A stretch of 48,319 nucleotides of DNA from an uncultured Saprospiraceae bacterium. GTDB taxonomy: Bacteria > Bacteroidota > Bacteroidia > Chitinophagales > Saprospiraceae. Position 1 is the stretch's first letter; every line of letters starts with the position of its first letter. The notes beneath the pieces are model-generated. The model was not told the DNA's origin. It did no database searches and saw only the letters and a list, made by a program, of their open reading frames with translations. Positions 1-15,100 of the stretch are shown here, in pieces. The stretch lies in contig CALLFA010000045.1 of the NCBI GenBank assembly GCA_937997635.1, forward strand, positions 1 to 48,319. The letters run 5' to 3'. The position numbers were made by a program, and so were the translations under genes.

Positions 1-141
1 AAAAAAGGAGTTGAAAAACTCAACTCCTTTTTATCATCTTATTGGATGGCTATCATTTTCTTAGTGATAACCACATCGTCTACTTTCAGTTGGTAGTATA
101 AGACACCACTACTGACATCGAGATCATCTCGTTTCAGCAGA
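1..141. repeat. Terminal direct repeat, left copy
   Basis: These 141 bases are identical, base for base, to 48179-48319. They hold a terminator hairpin and the last 34 codons (plus stop) of the giant minus-strand gene. Exact terminal overlap is what a short-read assembler leaves when a contig closes on itself; 141 is a commonly used largest k-mer. The alternative is a second gene copy with an identical 3' end. The sequence alone does not decide. Confidence 0.95.
2..32 (-). terminator. Rho-independent terminator of the giant gene
   Basis: GGAGTTGA (7-14) pairs with TCAACTCC (20-27) around the loop AAAAC. The stem is extended by A2-A6 against T28-T32. On the minus strand the hairpin begins 7 bases past the TAA at 39-41 and ends in a T-run. 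The A and T flanks make it potentially bidirectional. An identical copy lies at 48180-48210. Confidence 0.85.
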
Positions 142-3100
142 ACCTTATTGGTGCCTTTAGCAAAATCACCTTTGATTTGTTTCAATGTTTTACCGTCAAC
201 ATTGAAAATGGTCAAGACAGCTGCATCTGCTTTAGGTAGGCTAAATGTAATCTCCGTTTGCTCAGCAAATGGATTCGGATCATTTTGCTCAAGTGTTATA
301 CTTGAAGAACCTTGATCAACATTTAATCCAAGATCATATATATCAGTTTCCGTCGTGTATACTTCCGCTTTCGTGATGCGAGAAGTAATATTCAATTCAT
401 CTGATAATCTTACTGGAGTTACAGCTTCAAACACGATGGTAAATAATGTACCTTCTGTTTCCACTACCTCCAATGATTCCCAACTAGCGGTAATCGCTTG
501 TTTGTGCACACCTACATTAAAGTCTGACATGTCGATCTCTCCAGATTCAATTCCTTTATAAGCCAATCCTGGGTGTTCCAATGTGAATTGGAAACCAGTT
601 AATTGATTGACTTCATTAGCGGAAATATCAATGCGTATCAACTCATCTTTTTCAACATCAAGATCTTGTATTGCGAAGTCTAATTGTCTGTTTGATCTTG
701 TCAACGATTCGATAGCAGCGCTGTTGGCGGCTACAGAAGTATTCAAGTCACCAATTTTGACAGCAATAAAGTTCTCATCTGTATGATCAGTGGTCAACAT
801 GTCGTAAGCCAATACTTCAGTAAATGGCCAAGGCTGTAGGATGTCAGCAAATTCTTGTTTCTCATCTACAAATCTCCAACTTGTGTTATTCGCAAATCTT
901 CTTGAGATTCCAAGAATGACATTTCTAAGTACGACTACATCCAGTACAGATACTCGCTCGTCATTGTTGACATCAGCAGCGATGACCTTATAAGGAGAAT
1001 CAAATACTCGCTGACCAACAATGTGTCTTTGTATCGCAATTAAATCCGCGGTGGTTACACCATTAAGATAATCGCCATCTCTTAAGACATTAACACTGTA
1101 GTCTGATAACACTGGATTAGATGGGAATGCATACTCCCCATTTTGACTGGTGATCATACTGATCGGATACTCTGATAAGCTAGGTGATTGAATAGTTACT
1201 TCTGCTTGATCTACCATTTCACCTTCTTCAGTAAATAATCTACCAGCAATAATGGCACTTGATCCAGGCTCAAAATCACATGAACCAGAGACCAATACAC
1301 TTACTGTACAGAAATCTCTATTTCCATTTTCGTCAGTCACCCAAATATCTAGCTCGTAGAATGATTCTAAATCTTCACATGCAAATGTGATGTTGGCTTG
1401 AGCTGAATCAGGATCTCCACCAGATCTTATTGCAGTGAAACTCACATCGGTGCAATTATCGAAACTGCCCAAATCAAAGTCTGCTGCCCAAACATCCACC
1501 GTACCAGTTTCTGCTATAAAGGCAGTAGTGACACCAGCTATACATAATGGAACTGGATTCTTATCGTCTCCAAATGTAATCGAACTTGATGTTGAACTAC
1601 TGTTTCCACAGCCATCTGTGACTGTAAAGCTCACTGTGTGCTCATCTCCAGGACTTCCAGCTTCAGTATCAATGGACACCTCAGTTCCTTCAGCCGTAGT
1701 GACTGTAGTTGACACACCGTTATTGTAGCTAATCGTCCAGCTCAATAATTCACCAGTGATATTATCGTCTCCACAAGCATCAGACGCTGTTGCAGTCACA
1801 ATACCTGTTCCCGTACAAGGCGTATCGTCATCTTTACTAGATGCCCCACCACTTGTACTGACAAGGACATCATCAGCTGTGACAGTAGGAGCGGTGTCGT
1901 CAACGACTTGTATGACTTGATCAAATGTATAATAGCCATCTATGTCTACATCAACATATCTGAAATATACAGGATCGTCGGATACACTTTCTGGACAACT
2001 ATCGCAAACACCTTGAGCCCAATCTTCGACTGGTTCGAATACATCGTTGTCAGTATCATTGCTGTCATCGCCAGGGCTTCCGCCATTCGCTTCCCAATAG
2101 CACCAGTCAATAACAGTCCAACGTTTGACCAATTTCAGACAAGCATCGCCAGCAGTTACTGTGTCAATTTCAGCGCTCATACCGACTAAACCACAGGAAG
2201 TGTTGCACCATAATGGTACGTCTCCTGGATCAGTAGCAGCACAGGAGAAGACATCTCCCATAGATACATTAATGTCTTGTTCTACAATCTCATCATCAGG
2301 ATCGCATTCGATATTGGTACCTGGTAATACTTCACCAGTGTAATGTTTAGGCCATTTGATGGTAAATGGATCAAATTGAGTTGGATTGGTAACAGTGACC
2401 AACTGATTACAGCTTGTCTCTCCTTCATCCAGTTCTCCATTATCATTATCATCTAGATACCAGATTCTGAATATTTGACCATCTCCACAATCGTCGATAA
2501 ATTCATTCGTGTCAGTAAACAAAAGTGGCAACTCATCTCCGCAAATGGTGCTGATACCTGCAGCAGGAAGTAGATCAGTATTTTGATCTGCCGTACAGCT
2601 AATTTCATGAGGAGCACAGACCAATACGTCTGCAGATTTGTCTTCAATATTGATTTCAGCATGACAAGTAGAAGACAAGCCAACATTATCTGTGACGTCA
2701 AGCACAATGGATTGTATTCCAAGATCATCACAGCATATTTTCAATTCTTCTTTACAAAGAACAAATGGAATGATGTCAATATTTAGAATCTCTTCAAACT
2801 TGTCATCAAATGTGGTGTCTCTGAATTCTCCATCTATCTGGCAAGAATTGGCAGCAACATAGGCTTTATAGCCATCGATGATACCAATGAATCCTGCATC
2901 AAAATCTATCTGTCTAACAATACATGTCGTTACTGGACCACATCCGGCATCACTACTGCCAGCGTCAATATCTGAGGCGCTTATAGAGGCAAGGCCATCA
3001 GTGGATACAGACACGTTTATGTCATTTTGACAAACAGCAACTGGTGCAACTTGATCAACTATGGTTACGACAAATTTGTACAAACTGATGTTGTTACATC

Positions 3101-6100
3101 CATCTTCATACACGTAAGTCACCCAATGGTCTCCTTCTTGGAAGTCAGACGCCATGATCTCTAAATCACCGCCCTGTACTGTTCCACTCGTCTCGATAAA
3201 GCCTCCGCCAGTGACATATGCACTGAAGAAAATATCTCCACATGTTTCGATGTCACCACCAGGTACTGGCAGTAGACCATTGAAGGTACATGTCCATGGT
3301 TCAAAACTTAGCGTATCATTAACGGGTACGAATTCTTCTTCAAGTACTGGACCTCGATCATCAAATACTGTGATCACTTGCGTGTGAGAAACTGGATTTA
3401 CGCCCTCAGCGAAAGGACTGCAAACGTCATTGATTTCCCATTTTCTAAGTATTTGATAAGAACCAGCACAAATCTCCAAAACTCTATCTTCATAACCCAT
3501 TGAGAATAAGCATAAGCCACTATTCGTCTCTAATGGCAGGCCAAATATATTTGGTAAGCCAGTACTGTCTGGGTGAAGTTTAGATGTTGGGTCTAACACA
3601 TTATTTTCAATATCATCAATCGTCTCAGTCACTAAACGACAATCAATAGGATCTTCTACTGTGATGTCCTCTGGGAATATCACATGCTCATTAGCAAATG
3701 GTAGAATATTGATGGTCTGAATCGCTTCTTCTGAATTTCCTTCATCATCAGTGACAGTCCACTTACGCGTTATGGTCGCACGAGGATTACTACATCTGTC
3801 AAATTCGACATATTCATCTTCAAATTCCAAACTAATCACAGGCTCGCAATTAAGAATTTGAGGCACATCTAGTTTAAAGTAAGATGTATCCGTAGGCTCT
3901 ACACATAATAGAGATGTATCTGCTGGGAATACTATTTGAGGAATCTGTTTTTCCTCTAAACGTACCTCAACCCAACAACTGTTACCAGAACCATTGCAAT
4001 CAACAACTCTTGCTGTAAATACTTCTCCTATATCTGTTTCGTCAAAGAAATTCAAATGGTCATTTCCTTCGCTATCAGACACTTCTATACAAAGTAACTC
4101 TGTGCATACTTGCGGATCTCCTTCAAGTAGCATATCAGGTTCTAACTCAAGCCAGCATTCTCCGTTAAGGGAGACATTGATTTGGTCATTACATGACAGT
4201 GTGACATCAAAATCAATCGGGTTTGTTATAGTGATATTAACATCTACAACACAACTGCTTGCATTGCCAGAAGCATCTACCGCATATACCGTAATTTCAT
4301 CAGTTGTCACATCAATGCCTGCATCAAGGGGTGGATCTGTGAATATAGTGACATCACAATCATTGCCATCGACTATATCTAATATTCGACCGAATGTACC
4401 ATCACAATTTGTGGCATCAATATTTATGTCTATTGGACCTCCGCTAGGACAGGTAATGCTTGGTGCTATGATGTCAACGATATTGACAATCACCTCTTCA
4501 TACGCCGTCATATTGTTACATGGATCTGTGGCACCAACTAAAACTGTATGCTGACCAATATCAGAACAGTTAAAAAAGTTAGGCACAATCTCCACAGTTA
4601 ATTCGGAGTCATCACCAAAGCAAGCATCGAATAATGAAACGACCACATCGTCACGCTGTAAATCAACCTTCCCGTCAGCTCCTAATGATACAGTCACTTC
4701 TTCTAATACAGAGAGGACTGGAGGGTTAGGATCTAGAACTTCAACTGTTTGGGTATCTCTTGCAATATTTCCACATTGATCAATGGCTTCATAAATTCTC
4801 AGCACAATGGCAGATTTAATGCCTTTGCATATAAATTCTGTTTCTTCTCGAACAGTAATCACTATATCATCTTCTGCAGAACAATTGTCTGTAGCTGTAG
4901 CCTCAAATCCATCCGTAGGATCAATGAAAATTGGTGTAATGACTAAATCAAATGTATCTAACTTTTCAACAACTTGAGTCAATACCCAATCGTCACCAAT
5001 TTGCAACAATTGCTCGACTGTATCTACGACAATTACTTTAGGTACTTGTACCGTGTCAAAGGCAACAGGACAAGACTCAATAGTCGCATCTTGTGGAATA
5101 GTAAGAACTGGAGCAGTCGTATCTGTGACAACTATTTTCTGGTTGTGTGAACAGCTGTTTCCAGCTTCGTCAGTAATCGTCCACGTTCGCTTTAATTCAT
5201 AATTGAACTCACAATTTCCATCTGTTCTGACTTCGACAAATTCGACGATTACATCTGGTGCGTCTGTACAATTGTCAGAGGTATGCCATTGTGGTATGAC
5301 CTCAAATGCTACTGGTACGGCATCGCATTCTACTGTCTGGTCACCTGGTAGGGTAGTGATGAACTCAGGGCATTCTGTGTCTTTGACGATGACGTCAAAT
5401 TCACAAGTCGCTGAATTACCATCATCATCAACAGCTTGATAAACCACTGTATGTGTACCTATTTCTAATTCCGTTCCAGGAAGAGGACCACTAATTTGAG
5501 TGACAGTAATTTCGTCTTGAGCTGCACCATTTCCATCAGGATTATCACAGTTGTCAAAAGCAATTGGTACATCCCAATTGACAAATGCTGAACATTGATC
5601 AGGATCGTTTCCGACCATAATCATTGGTGGGCAATCTGCAAAATACGGTGTTATTTCATCACCAATTCCGACTGTAAATGAATCTGTACTGCTGTTTCCA
5701 CAAGCATCTTCAACATAGTAGCTGACTTCGCTTATGCCTTCTTGGAAACCATATTCAACACCAAAATTCCCAGTACTAAGTATTTGTAATAAGTCAAATG
5801 GACCATTCTGAGTTCCATCTGGATCAGTCACTGTAAACGTATAAATAACAATATCACATTCATCCGTTGGTAGTGGATGATTAAATGTTATGTCTCCTTC
5901 ACACGTAAAGAAATCTGTACCGCCTAATTGATTCAGTGGCATCGGTAAATCAGGTGCCGTCACATCAGGTGTAATCGTAATTGTAGAAGCTAATGTCGTT
6001 GCATTTCCACATGCATCCGTCGCTGTGAAATTAACTGTAATCACTTCGCCTACGCATACATCAATCAATGATCCATCATAATCATGAGTCAACACAGGAT

Positions 6101-9100
6101 CTGTATCACAGATATCTGTAGCAGTTGCTGTGGTTAAGAATGCTGCCACTAAGGCTGCTGGATCATCTGTTGATGATATTCCTGCACAAGTTATCTCAAT
6201 AGGATCAGGCACCGTTAGCATTGGTGGTGCAGTATCAGGAGTAATGGTCAATATTGCTGTATGTGTTGCCGTATTTCCACAAGCATCTATGGCTGTCCAA
6301 GTCACAGTAAAAGGACTTCCAGCTGCTGTACATACATTTAATGACTCTTCTGTGAAGTTATGTGTCAAACTTACATCAGTATCGCAAACATCTTCAGCTC
6401 TTGCACTGTCTAACCATCCAGAGATAGTAAGAGCTGTCGTTTCATTTATATCTCCGCAATCCAATGTTAGATTAGCCGGACCAAATGTAAAGACAGGTGC
6501 TTCTGTATCTGGAGTAACGGTAAGTGTGGCTTGATGTGTTGTCGCGTTATCACATGCATCAACAGCAGTCCAAGTAACGAGCACGCTTCCCCCTGCACAT
6601 ACATCCAATGATGTCTCTGTATAATCATGTGTCAATACCACATCTGAATCACAATCGTCAGAAGCCATTGCACTATCTAGCCATCCTGAAATGGTGACAG
6701 TTGTTGTTTCGCTTATGTCACCACAATCCAATGTTAAATCAGTTGGGGCGAAATCAAATGTCGGTGCTTCAGTATCTGGATCAACTGTAATGGTTGAACT
6801 CAAGACTGTCGCATTATTACATGCATCAGTTGCAGTCCACGTCACCCTTATTGTCGTCAATACACCTGCACATACATCCAACGTAGTGCCATCAAAATCG
6901 TGCGTTAGTACGACATCAGTATCACAAACATCAGTTGCAGAAGCTTCTGCCAACCAAGCATCTATGATAGCTGCCGGACTACTTGTTTCACTGATTGTCG
7001 TGCAATCAAGCGTAATTGGCGCTGGTACGCTTAGTGAAGGTGCTTCTGTATCTGGAGTAACCGTAAGTGTGGCTTGATGTGTTGTCGCGTTATTACACGC
7101 ATCAACAGCAGTCCATGTCACCACAACACTACCTCCTGCACAAACATCTAGCGACGTCTCTGTATAATCATGAGTTAGAACCACATCTGAATCACAATTA
7201 TCAGAAGCCATCGCACTATCTAACCATCCTGAAATGGTGACAGCCGTTGTTTCGCTGATGTCTCCACAATCCAACGTTAAATCAGCTGGAGCAAAATCAA
7301 ATGTCGGTGCTTCTGAATCAGGAATGATAATCAAATCCGCTGTTGCAGTATTTGTAAGACCACATTCGTCTGTAGCAGTCCATGTGACTGTCGTGGTACT
7401 CGCCATACATATATTCAATGTAGCTGGATTGTAATCATGATCAACGGTAACATCACCACAGATGTCACTAGCTGCAAAATTCGTATTTAACCAGTCTTCT
7501 ATAAGAAGAGTAGGATCTGTTGTCTCACTTATATTTGTACAATCTAATGTAAGATCAGCTATAGTTGCTATTTCTGGGTCTGTGGTATCCTCAATAATAA
7601 AGGAAGCAAGAGCAGTAACAGTGTTTTCGCATGCATCTGTTACAGTAAATGCATACACACTTTCACTTGTGCCACCACAGCCAGATATCGTATTTACTAA
7701 TTCAGAGCTGATTGCCCAATCACAATTGTCATCTGGAACTGCACCTGCATTAATGGCTAACCAATCTGCTAATTGCATTGCATTATCAGGTCCGCATTCA
7801 ACTGTTTCATCGGCTGGTTCTGTTATGAATGTTGGATCAATTCGATCTGCAAATATAGTTGCAGTGAAGCTTGATGTACATCCATTAGGATCATTCAATG
7901 TATAGGTCACTTCAACATCTTCGCAATTGTCAGGAACAACAACAGTTGCACCTGTACCCAGACCATCATCCATAACACCTGGACCTGTAAATAATCCACC
8001 ATCAACTGCTGGAGTTAAGGTCACTGTAGCACCTGGACATAAATCCTGATCAGCTATCATAAATGAAGCATCTTGTGCTGTACCGTCATTCACTTGAATC
8101 TGGACACAGAATGTCTCTTCACAGATGACATCGTCAAGTCCAGGACAACCAGGAGTTGTAATGGTCTCAGTCATACAGACTTCCACAACACCAGTACCTG
8201 TCACTGTCACATCTCCGTTAGCAGCAACCGTTGCTGGACCTGAAGTTATTGCCCAAGTCGTCACAACATTAGCTGGATCAGAATCATATGAAGGGCTATT
8301 GACAAGAGGAGAGAATACATGAGTTAGAGGGTCATCTCCAGCACTGTAACATACCTGATCCTGAATATCAAAACTAGGTTGAGGTTCTTCAGGTATTAAT
8401 ATGTATGCTGTAGCTGTTGCCATACATGCACCTGTCGCTCCATCAAATGGTGCAACAGTGTAAGTAATCTGATAGCAGCCTGCTTCATTATACTGCAATG
8501 TATTACCTACGACACCATCTCCTGAGAATGTACCTCCTGGAGTTGTATCATCTGTAAATAAGGCATCGAGACTTATGTTACCACTTGGTGCAATGGTGCA
8601 ATCAAATGCTAAATCTTCAAGAGTAGCATCAACTGGAGCATACACTCTAATGTTATGGCACTCTACTGCATCACAACCTGAACCAGAACCATTGCCCATA
8701 ACAGTCGGCATGTCTATACTAGGGAAGCCACATTGACCTGTTGAAGGATCTAGTGTAGCGGGTTCTGGAGGATTAGTTGTATTTATCAAGGTTTGACCAG
8801 CAGCAGATTCTCCAGGATTTATAGTTGAAGAAAATTCATACGCTTGCGTATGATCTCCATTTAATGGTAATCCAGTATTATTCAAGTTAGTTAACCCAGC
8901 ATTGAGCGCGTTTCTTAGGGTAGGAAAAGCAGTCACCTGCCAACTAGCTGCACCATTTACTGAATAAAAACAAGGTTGATTTGGTAAATCTGTATCCGTA
9001 ATCTGCGTGATAAAATTACATTGGTCTTCCAAGAATATTTCTCCACTATTTGCGGTGCCCGATTTATCAATATCCAAATAGTGGAATAATGAGACATCTA

Positions 9101-12100
9101 CTGGAGATGCAGTACCATTTTGAACTTGTAGGATCTGAGCCACTTCGACATCAAGTGGGCCATTTTCAGTTATGGATATAGAGAATATGGCATCTAATCC
9201 TGCTACACCACCAATATTTCTGATGATAGCCGTTACTGAATTGGCTGTCGTAGTAAAATCTGCTGGGTTTGGAGATGGCAATGGTTGAGATAATCCACCA
9301 TTTAATGCAAAGAACCATCCCTGAGAAAAGATTAAATCTCCACTACCTGGATCAAAAAATATGCTTTGATCTCCAGCTTGAATACCAGCAGTAGGAAAAT
9401 CCCATGTGGCAGCTCCATCAGAAATAGTCGGAGTTCGTACTCTAAAGTTACCTGCAGAACCATCTGAATTATCTGTATCGTTACCAACTGTATAACATAT
9501 AGCAACATCAAGAAACTCTTCGCCATTAAATTCTATTGCACTTGGATCAAATTCGTAATCTGGATGTCCTGATGGTGCAGTGCTAACGCCAGCACCTGAA
9601 AAGACACCATTGATATCTCCGTTGACTAGTTGGTCTAAATCTACAATAGGTGAATCTGCACAAACTGGACCGAATGGGTCCCAATCAGCAATGATCTCAT
9701 TTGCAGTATCTGTGACATCTAAAATATGGCAAACTGTCACCTCACAATCATCATCATCAAATGCAGGCATTGGCCCACAAGCTGGATAAGTGACTTCCTC
9801 TGTCAAACAAATCTCAAACACACCTGCGCCTTGTATTGTGATTGACGGTTCTTGCGCCATGGCATCACTAAATGTAGGAACAGGACCTGCGCCTGAAACA
9901 GTGGTTACAGTCCAAGAGTCTACAATTGTACCATTAGTACCAAATGTAGCTCCGTTGTATAGTGTTGATAAGGTAAGGCTACCAGCTACACCATCCCAGC
10001 AGACTTCTTCTGCGAGATCAAAAGCTGGATCAGCTTGCTCAGCTAGTCTTAACCAGAATGTCTGTGTATCAGCACAAGCGCCATCTGCACCTTCAAAACA
10101 ACTGACTGTATAACTCAGTTCGTAGCATCCTGGAAGACCTGTTAATTGACCATTGAAAATCGCAGGGCCACTTCCATTAGGTCCAGGTGCTGGGGCTGTA
10201 ACGATTGTCCATTCTCCATCCTGATCTGAATCAGGAGTAAGTAATGCACTTAGGTCAAAAATATCGATGAAACCATTTCCATTGTTAGGATCTTGACATT
10301 CAAGCGTCGTTGCATTGTTAGCAAAATCAGAAGCAATAGTGGCATCATTGAATATGGTCAGTGTGTTGCACTGGCTAGCTTCACAACCGTCACCTTCGGA
10401 TACATCGTAACATATGGTGATGGCAATAGATTTTTCTCCATTAAATTCTACTGTTGATGGATCAAATACATAGTCTGGATGAGCGCCGTTGTCAGCAGAT
10501 TCATCTAGAATAGTAAATGGATCATCTTCTAAAACACCGTCAGGTCCAGGATCAAAACCAACTCCAATTCCAGTAAAAATACCATTTGGTACAGCACCTG
10601 GAAGAAGTAGTGCATCTAGGTCAATGATACCATCGTCATTACATATTGGATTTGTTGCGAATGCCCAAGCTGCAATGTTGCCATCTGATGGAGTTATGGT
10701 TAAAATACCACAGCCATAGGACTGGCAAGAGGTTGTAGCTCCAACTGCATACAATATCACATAATCTTGTGTCGGGAAGGTCGCTACAAATGTGTGTACA
10801 TCACCCGTAATAAGTGTAATGCTAGCTGCTGTAAATCCATTCGTTATGTCTACTTCATCTCCACTTATAACACCATCTCCATTTGTATCATTTATTGTTA
10901 TATCAGCTTTGTCACCATCGTAGATATAGAAGTTACCACCTGTTGTCGTACCATCAGGTCCAGCGATGAAGTGATTTGTCAAGTTAACATCAACCTGACA
11001 TGCTGAATAGTCCATAATTTCCGCATCTGCTTCTCCTAAGAAGAACAGATCTTGATCATCAGCAGCACTACAATATGCAGATTCAACAACTCCGTCTCCG
11101 TCTGCATCACATTCTCCTACACCGCAATAGACGATCAGCTCAAGATTGAAGTCTCCAAATAATTCTTCAGTAAGGAATCCACTGCTTGTCAAGAGCGCCC
11201 AATCGATTTCGATTCCTGGATTACCATTACCACAATCTTCTATTAACATGATACCTGGTGCTAATGCAGGTGCTAAACCAGCACAATTATCTGGGTCACA
11301 ATCATTAGGTAAAGCAGGTATACCAGTAATCATATTATCCAATACACCATCTGCCGCAACTAATTCTACTCTGCTCTCATTCGTAAGGATTAAATCAAAG
11401 GTACAATTCGGGAATTCACAATCTTCTTCAAGGCAGATAACAGTTTTCTCAGCTGTACATATTCCTGGAGAATCATTAATGGCCAATTCTACTTCTGGCG
11501 TTCTGGTAATGTGCAGATATCTGTATAGTTTTTCAGATTCACAATCTTTACATGCCTTCAATTTGTATTCGACAGGGATAATCAATTGCTTGTCACTGTT
11601 TTCACTAGTAGGGTAGTCGCAATTAGGATTATCAAGACCGAAGTCATTGAATGAAGGGAACTCTTCAGGTGTGAAATCCACATTATATGGTGTGCCATCA
11701 CCAAGCTCGCCCGCTTCATAAGCATCCCATATTCCAGGGAGGACAGCAAACTCAGAACCGTTTTGTACTACGTAATCCATAAACGGTTGTGGTATTGACC
11801 AGAAACCTAAGGCCGCATCAGGATCTGATGGAGCCGTTTGGTCACAACCAAAGACATCACATATGATATCATCACCTGGATCCGTATCACCATCTGATGG
11901 GAATCCAAGATCATTCGTAATTGTGAAAGGCTCAAAGAAGTTATACAACTTACATTCGTCGAAATATAATTTACCAGAATCAATACAACCCAATTGTAAG
12001 AAGTTATCGAAGTCGGCTTCGCAGGCCACTTCACTGTTAGGTACATGCTCTCTTTCTGTTGTGAATGTTTTGCAATAGGTATAGACAGCAGGATTTTCAA

Positions 12101-15100
12101 CTACTAAACTCTCATCCGCAAATATATCTATCACATTAATACCAAATGTATAGTTAGCAGGACCACCGTCAGCATAAAAACAGAATTCTGTTCCAGCAGG
12201 AATATTAACAGCTGCCGGAGCTTGATTTGGAAATGTATTAGATGAAGCAAGTACAACTTGTTGACCACCTAGGATATACCCAGAAGTGACATCTTGAGAA
12301 GGCGGTACAGGAGGGTTTAAATCCAAATTAGATGCATCCCAAAGGAACGAAATACGCGTATCCACAGTTGGTGTCCAACAGAAAGTTGTTAGAGGATACG
12401 GAGGACCAACAGTAGGGTCAAATTCAAAATGCCCTTCCACAAAAATTTCTGTGCCATCAGGACTTATTGCAATTACGCCGTTACCACCATTAAATTCTGG
12501 AACCCATGGGACTGTAGCTGCAATGTTATCATTGACTTCACAACCAAGTTCGCAAACTTCAATTTCATGGCAAATCTCCCATTCATATGTTGTCAGGTCA
12601 CATGCTGGTGGGACCAATTGACTCAAGTCTAATAAGACATCATAACAATCATTGAATCCAGGATTAGAACCAGCTTCAACTTCAATCGTGATGACATCCA
12701 TTAACATTTCAGGAGTGACCCAAGCAGGTAGGGTAGAAGGATCAACAGGAGAATCTGGATCCTCACACAGTTGATCAACCCAACTTAAGGTAAACCCTAA
12801 GTCTTGAGGCTCATCACAAACACCATTACATTGGTAATTTGCATTTATCGCAGCTACATCTTCTTTGTAGTTGTAGATTTCCATACCGCTCATCACCATG
12901 TGAATGTCAGTTTCTTCTGGATTTGTCATTGCACCAAATGCCCAAACAAATTCACTAGCACCATTACAGTTATTACCAAAGAATGCAGCTAAGAAATCTT
13001 TTTTACCATCTCCATTAGAGTCATCTCCGTCGTCATATAATGCATAAATATCAGTTGCACTAAATTCTAGTATGAAGTAATCATCAGGTGTAGGACCGCC
13101 AGTACAATCAGGAGTACCTAAGGTTGCCAATGTCATAGGAGCCCCGCCATTTGATACGAATGGATTATATGCAGTAGCTAATTCTCCAGCTCTTATGAGA
13201 CTCGGCATAATGTTACCACAGGCTGATGGATTTGTCATACCGGAATTATCCGTAGGACAATCATTATTTAAAATGATATAATCACCAGCTCCTGGTATGT
13301 TAGCAGAATGGAATGGTAAGCCACTTCCGCTAAATATAAAGCCAGCATGGTCACCACCATCTAAATCAGTAGGATCATCAATATCTCCTGTCGCACAATC
13401 AGTAGGACTGATATCTGGTCCAGGTAATCCAGGACCAGTCGGTGTGCCTGGATCAATTGCATCATCATCTTGATTGAAATATATCAATTGAATAAACCAT
13501 TCATCATTTATTGTTGCATTAGGAAATACTGTTCCTTGAGCTGCAACTGTCATTGTTAATTCTATATTATTAAATATATCAGCACTGCCATCACCATCAA
13601 TGTCATAAAAGTCTTGAACGAAATTTGTATTTACATCACAACCACCACTAGCTTCAACGTCACCAACCACAATCGTCTCAGGACAAACTCTTCTGAGCAA
13701 TAGAGCCGTCTCATCAACATCTGTCGAGCAATAGCCATCTTCCAATTGAGCTACAGCTCCAGCTCCATCACCAAAGTCTTCACCGTTCCCAAAGAAATGA
13801 CATCTCTCTGCTTGCGTTAAATCTTCATTTACTGTGATGGTTAATAAGCTTGTTGTTGCAGGACAAATACCAGCACAACTACCTGTACCTTCTAGTAAGT
13901 AGACAAAGGTTGTCGGTTGACCTACTGGTATGGTTAATACATCTATCATGCTAGGCATTGCAACAGGTGTTTCTGTAGAGAAGTCTGTAGGAACACTACT
14001 TATCATATAAGGACCAAACCATGTGCCTCCTGGAGTTGTCATGGCATCAAATGCGATGAAATCAAGGTTTAATGGTTGCCCCTCTGTACATTCTATTATC
14101 TCATCGACTATACCAAATCCTGTCTGCTGAGGACACAACTCCACAACAGAGGTTTGTGTATCCACGAAACATGCAGGATCGCCAGTAGTGTAGCTGACAT
14201 ATAATTTAGTAGCAATGTGTGGATTAAGCCCCACAATTAGGTGGCTGTAATCGTAACATGGATAATTGGCATCATCGACGTCGAATACCCCATTGCCATT
14301 AGTATCATTTGGATCTGCGCCTTGACCAAGTCTTGGATCGTCTGGGCAACTTATAGAAAAGCTACCACATGAAGTCGTCACTCCTGGCACATAAAGGCTA
14401 GATAAATTGATCGAATTCGGACCTCCGCATGTGCCTGTACCCATACAGACAGCATCTTCTACAAGTGTTGCATTGCCAGAAGGTTTAACCCAAATGTTGT
14501 CTTCTGCTAAACTAAGACAGCCTTCTAACGGAGATACAGTACCGTCTCCATCTGTGTCTGTACCATTGAAGTACTCTAGTCTTATTGTCAATGTGACTTC
14601 TTTTGGTATGCCTGCAAAATTCAACATAGCGCACATCGGATCGAATGGTTTTGTAGATGGCCCATTTGCAGGATCATCACCGGCGGCACACATACTAAAA
14701 TCAATCACTCCAGTATAGTCAAAGTCGATACCTGGTGTAAAGACACCATCACCATCTACGTCTACAAATAAAGCAGAAGCGGCATTGCTACCGTTGACAG
14801 CTACTACACTAAAGGCTACTTCACCTGGCTCTAACACACCGTCCATGTCCACTGTCAAACCTGTTAAGTCAACACTTGCAATGGAGGTATGCTTGAATAA
14901 CTCAACTTTATCTTCATCTGAACAAAAATCGTCTTCTGGTAAATCAAGGAAGGCTTCATTACCTCCGATGATGGTTACTGTAGCTACATCTACACCGTAG
15001 CAATCGTCACCGACATCTGGAGTACAGCCACCATCACAGCATGTGATGTCCCCAACTTCATATTGAATCATGACTGATAGAGGGAATAAGTCTGGATCAT

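Noticed and set aside
3994-4554. Open frames on the plus strand opposite the giant gene (for example 186 codons here, 147 codons at 7462-7905)
   Set aside because: They are low-complexity Ser/Val/Thr translations caused by the codon bias of the sense strand. No initiation signals or recognisable families.
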